Below are positions 61,537-64,000 of a stretch of 64,000 nt of DNA, in pieces (the first letter of the stretch is position 1; every line of letters starts with the position of its first letter). The DNA comes from Flavobacterium gelatinilyticum (lineage in GTDB: Bacteria > Bacteroidota > Bacteroidia > Flavobacteriales > Flavobacteriaceae). Below the pieces are notes generated by a model, which worked only from the letters and a program-made list of their open reading frames with translations, was not told where the DNA came from and made no database searches. Location: the NCBI RefSeq assembly GCF_027111295.1, contig NZ_CP114287.1, positions 5,518,001 through 5,582,000 on the forward strand. The letters are read 5' to 3'. The translations under genes were made by a program, and so were the position numbers.

Positions 61537-63983
61537 TTAAAAAACTAGTGAGATCTTTTGCTTTGGCAATGATTTTGGCAGCAAATGGGCAGGCGCAAAA
61601 TACTGATAAACAAATTGTAAAAGTCGATTTTGACTTTTTCCAAAGAAGATTGGAAGAAGTTCACGATCCAAGTTATGATTCGTGGGTTATTAATGAAAAC
61701 AAAGAAGACCAGAAAACTTTTAACGGAGTGACTTTTAAATTAAAAGGGAACTTTACTTCAAAATGGTACAAGGTCGGAATGAGCGCTCCGTTTTACAATA
61801 AATTAGGTTCTGACGGACTGGTTACAGCTGAAAATTTAGAATTGAAAATTAACGGTTTAAAAGAAGGAAAACATACACTTTTGACGTTTCACAATGCCTT
61901 TGATGTTATTACGGGAAAAACCTTTTCCCCGATTAAAATCTTCGTAAACGGAAAACTTCAGGAAACCGTAAATCCTAGTCAGAGAGCAAACGCAAAAGTT
62001 GATGCTGCAATGGCTTATGTTTCATTCAATGCAGAAAAAGGAAAAGATGTAGTGGTTCGTTTTGAAATCGATCCAACAACAAATCCAGACATCGTAAAAC
62101 AAATTGTTGTGAATGGTTTTGAATTGGATACACCAAATTTGATGAATCAGGCACGTACTCCGGAACCTGCAAACAGAGATGAACATGTTGAAGTAACCAA
62201 AAATGTGATTTTAAAATGGGATGCTCCAAAAAGTGTTGCAGCTCATAAATTGTATTTTGGTTTAGATCAAAATACGGTAGCAAATGCAACAGAATCTTCA
62301 AAAGAATTCAAAGGGAAATTGATAGATAAAAGTTTCTCAGTTTCGGATTTATACAGCGGTTCAACGTATTATTGGAGAGTCGACGAAGTTGATACTAACG
62401 GACAAGAAACTTTAGGAAATGTTTGGTCGTTTAAACCAGCTCAATTGGCTTTTCCAGGCGCTGAAGGTTACGGACGTTATGCTGTTGGTGGTCGTGGCGG
62501 AAAAGTAATCGAAGTTACCAATTTAAACGATGACGGACCGGGAAGTTTACGTGATGCCATTAATCAGGAAATTGGACCAAGAACGATTGTTTTTAATGTT
62601 TCCGGGAATATAAAGTTAGAATCAAGATTAGTTGTAAATCAGCCTTATATTACGATTGCTGGACAAACAGCTCCGGGTGAGGGAATTACAATTAGCAGAG
62701 CACCAATAGGATTGACAGGAAATGAAGGGGTTATCCGCTTTTTGAAAGTGAGAATTGGAGGCGGAAGAACGTATGACGGAATGGGATTAACGGGCGCTAA
62801 TTTTAGTATTATTGATCACTGTTCAATCAGCTGGACTATTGATGAATCGTTTAGTTCACGTGGTGCGCATCATATCACATTGCAGCGAACTTTAATTTCT
62901 GAGGCTTTAAATGTTGCCGGACATAGTAAATATGGAGAAGGAAAAATGCACGGATATGCGGCTACAATTGGCGGCGATATAGGAAGTTTTCACCATAATT
63001 TATTGGCGCACAACGAAGGCCGTAACTGGAGTATTGGCGGCGGTTTAAGCGGTGACGGATTTTACACAGGAAGATTGGATATTCGTAATAACGTAGTTTA
63101 CAACTGGGGAAAAAGAGCCACTGATGGTGGTGCAAACGAAGTAAACTTTGTAAACAATTATTACAAACCGGGCGCTTCGACTAAGATTTTTGTGGCTTTG
63201 AATGCACAACACGAAGGCGTTGGAAAAGGAATGCAGCGTTATTATTTTGATGGAAATGTGATGCCTGGTTATTTTGATGAAAAAACGCAGGATAAAGGAC
63301 GAAAAATGACCATTACAAATAAAGAGATGGTTAACTATGAAACTTTCGTAAACAAGCCTTTTTTTGAATCTTATGTAAATACGCAATCGGCTAAAGGAGC
63401 ATATAAAAATGTACTTTCAGATGTTGGTGCGAATCAGTCGCATTTTGATAAACATGATAAGAGAATTATTGATGAAACTTTAAAAGGAACATTCACATAC
63501 AAAGGAAGTAAAAGCGGTCAGGGCGGTATGATTGATAATGAAGAAGATGCGGGAGGTTGGCCAAATTTTCCATCAGAAACACGTGCTGCAGATTGGGATA
63601 CCGATCATGACGGATTACCAAACTGGTGGGAAAAGGCTTTTGGTTTAAACGAAAATTCGCCAGCAGGAGATTTCTCAGATGCAAATTCAGATGTTGATAA
63701 AGACGGTTTTACGCAATTGGATAATTATTTAGACTGGCTGGCTCAGCCTCATTATTTTATTAATTTAAAAGATAAAAAATCTTTAGCTGTTGCTGATTTT
63801 TTCAAAGGATATGAAAACAAACCAACTTATACTTTCTCTGATGTTAAAAACGGAAAAGCGAGTTTAAAAGGAAAGGAAATTCAGTTTACAGCCGAAAATA
63901 AAGGTTTTGCATCATTTGTACTAACAGTAAAAGATGTAGATGGAGATTCAATGAGCAGAACAATCAATTTCTTTGTAGAGTAA
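61533..63983 (+). CDS. Secreted multi-domain pectate lyase, PL1 type
   Basis: This 816-residue protein has a signal peptide ending NGQAQ. It then shows a galactose-binding-like beta domain (about 25-205), a fibronectin-type domain (about 210-305; SGSTYYWRVDEVDTNGQ), and the beta-helix lyase from about 308: AFPGAEGYGRYAVGGRGGKV, GSLRDAINQEIGPRTIVFNV, ITIAGQTAPGEGITI, DHCSISWTIDES and GRLDIRNNVVYNWG. Near the C-terminus is a calcium-loop motif DTDHDGLPNWWE followed by a small beta domain. PL1 lyases cleave polygalacturonate with Ca2+. It is translationally coupled to the DUF5703 gene. Confidence 0.88.
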   Translation: MIKKLVRSFALAMILAANGQAQNTDKQIVKVDFDFFQRRLEEVHDPSYDSWVINENKEDQKTFNGVTFKLKGNFTSKWYKVGMSAPFYNKLGSDGLVTAENLELKINGLKEGKHTLLTFHNAFDVITGKTFSPIKIFVNGKLQETVNPSQRANAKVDAAMAYVSFNAEKGKDVVVRFEIDPTTNPDIVKQIVVNGFELDTPNLMNQARTPEPANRDEHVEVTKNVILKWDAPKSVAAHKLYFGLDQNTVANATESSKEFKGKLIDKSFSVSDLYSGSTYYWRVDEVDTNGQETLGNVWSFKPAQLAFPGAEGYGRYAVGGRGGKVIEVTNLNDDGPGSLRDAINQEIGPRTIVFNVSGNIKLESRLVVNQPYITIAGQTAPGEGITISRAPIGLTGNEGVIRFLKVRIGGGRTYDGMGLTGANFSIIDHCSISWTIDESFSSRGAHHITLQRTLISEALNVAGHSKYGEGKMHGYAATIGGDIGSFHHNLLAHNEGRNWSIGGGLSGDGFYTGRLDIRNNVVYNWGKRATDGGANEVNFVNNYYKPGASTKIFVALNAQHEGVGKGMQRYYFDGNVMPGYFDEKTQDKGRKMTITNKEMVNYETFVNKPFFESYVNTQSAKGAYKNVLSDVGANQSHFDKHDKRIIDETLKGTFTYKGSKSGQGGMIDNEEDAGGWPNFPSETRAADWDTDHDGLPNWWEKAFGLNENSPAGDFSDANSDVDKDGFTQLDNYLDWLAQPHYFINLKDKKSLAVADFFKGYENKPTYTFSDVKNGKASLKGKEIQFTAENKGFASFVLTVKDVDGDSMSRTINFFVE

Positions 63984-63984
63984 A

Positions 63985-64000
63985 ATGTTTGAACCATATA
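63985..64000 (+). CDS. Possible start of a further gene, cut by the window end
   Basis: One base after the PL1 stop an ATG begins the frame MFEPY, which then leaves the window. Tight spacing as elsewhere in this cluster makes a real gene plausible, but five codons cannot identify it. Confidence 0.3.

Overview
The window comes from a low-GC member of the Bacteroidota, most likely a Flavobacterium or close relative. The evidence is the AT-rich code, the lack of clear Shine-Dalgarno sequences, several promoters with a TAnnTTTG -7 element, a LytTR/LytS pair, many secreted carbohydrate-active enzymes, and very dense palindromic repeats between genes. No rRNA, tRNA, CRISPR array, transposase or prophage was recognised.

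Layout. 1-7.4 kb is housekeeping and redox: a partial LRR-DUF1963 protein, two secreted thioredoxin-fold proteins, an AAA ATPase, a YggS-type PLP protein, a small CPVC thioredoxin, a DUF2024 protein, a MarR regulator with a cysteine-rich tail, a MocR/PdxR regulator and a DUF3861 protein. 7.4-15.2 kb holds a LytTR/histidine-kinase pair divergent from a complete RND efflux operon (adaptor, pump, outer-membrane channel). 15.8-16.3 kb encodes a small secreted protein.

16.4-29.2 kb is a divergent sugar-catabolism locus. The minus arm, in transcription order, is: solute-binding-protein-like protein, CaiB-type CoA-transferase, second CaiB-type CoA-transferase, second solute-binding-like protein, Gfo/Idh/MocA oxidoreductase, MaoC hydratase, FucP-like symporter. 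The plus arm encodes an SDR, an FAH-family hydrolase, a zinc alcohol dehydrogenase, a second SDR and an amidohydrolase lactonase. The plus arm fits the non-phosphorylating 6-deoxyhexose (L-fucose/L-rhamnose) route to pyruvate and lactate, but the sugar-acid dehydratase is missing. The interleaved solute-binding-like and CoA-transferase genes, without signal peptides or any ABC permease or ATPase, are the most unusual system here.

29.4-38.1 kb is a pectin module: PL10-type pectate lyase, GH28 polygalacturonase, a beta-helix enzyme resembling GH141, a Gfo/Idh/MocA oxidoreductase and an SSS symporter. 38.1-44.4 kb is an accessory stretch: two unknown proteins (one a membrane protein with a UvrD-like Tudor tail), a divergent XRE/SymE pair, a PsiD/phosphatidylserine-decarboxylase-like enzyme flanked by two repeat copies, and a fosmidomycin-resistance-type MFS exporter divergent from an AraC regulator.

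44.8-64 kb is a same-strand run of secreted enzymes that fits rhamnose- and galactose-rich pectin (rhamnogalacturonan) breakdown: GH78, two beta-propeller proteins, GH2, GH106, an SGNH acetylesterase, a DUF5703 protein and a PL1-type lyase. No SusC/SusD pair lies in the window. Extracellular pectin enzymes would release rhamnose, galactose, fucose and uronates, and the 16-29 kb locus would take in and oxidise the deoxy sugars. A perfect TGTAATCGATTACA palindrome before the GH28 operon and a related TAATCGATTA at the catabolic divergent promoter suggest the two are co-regulated.
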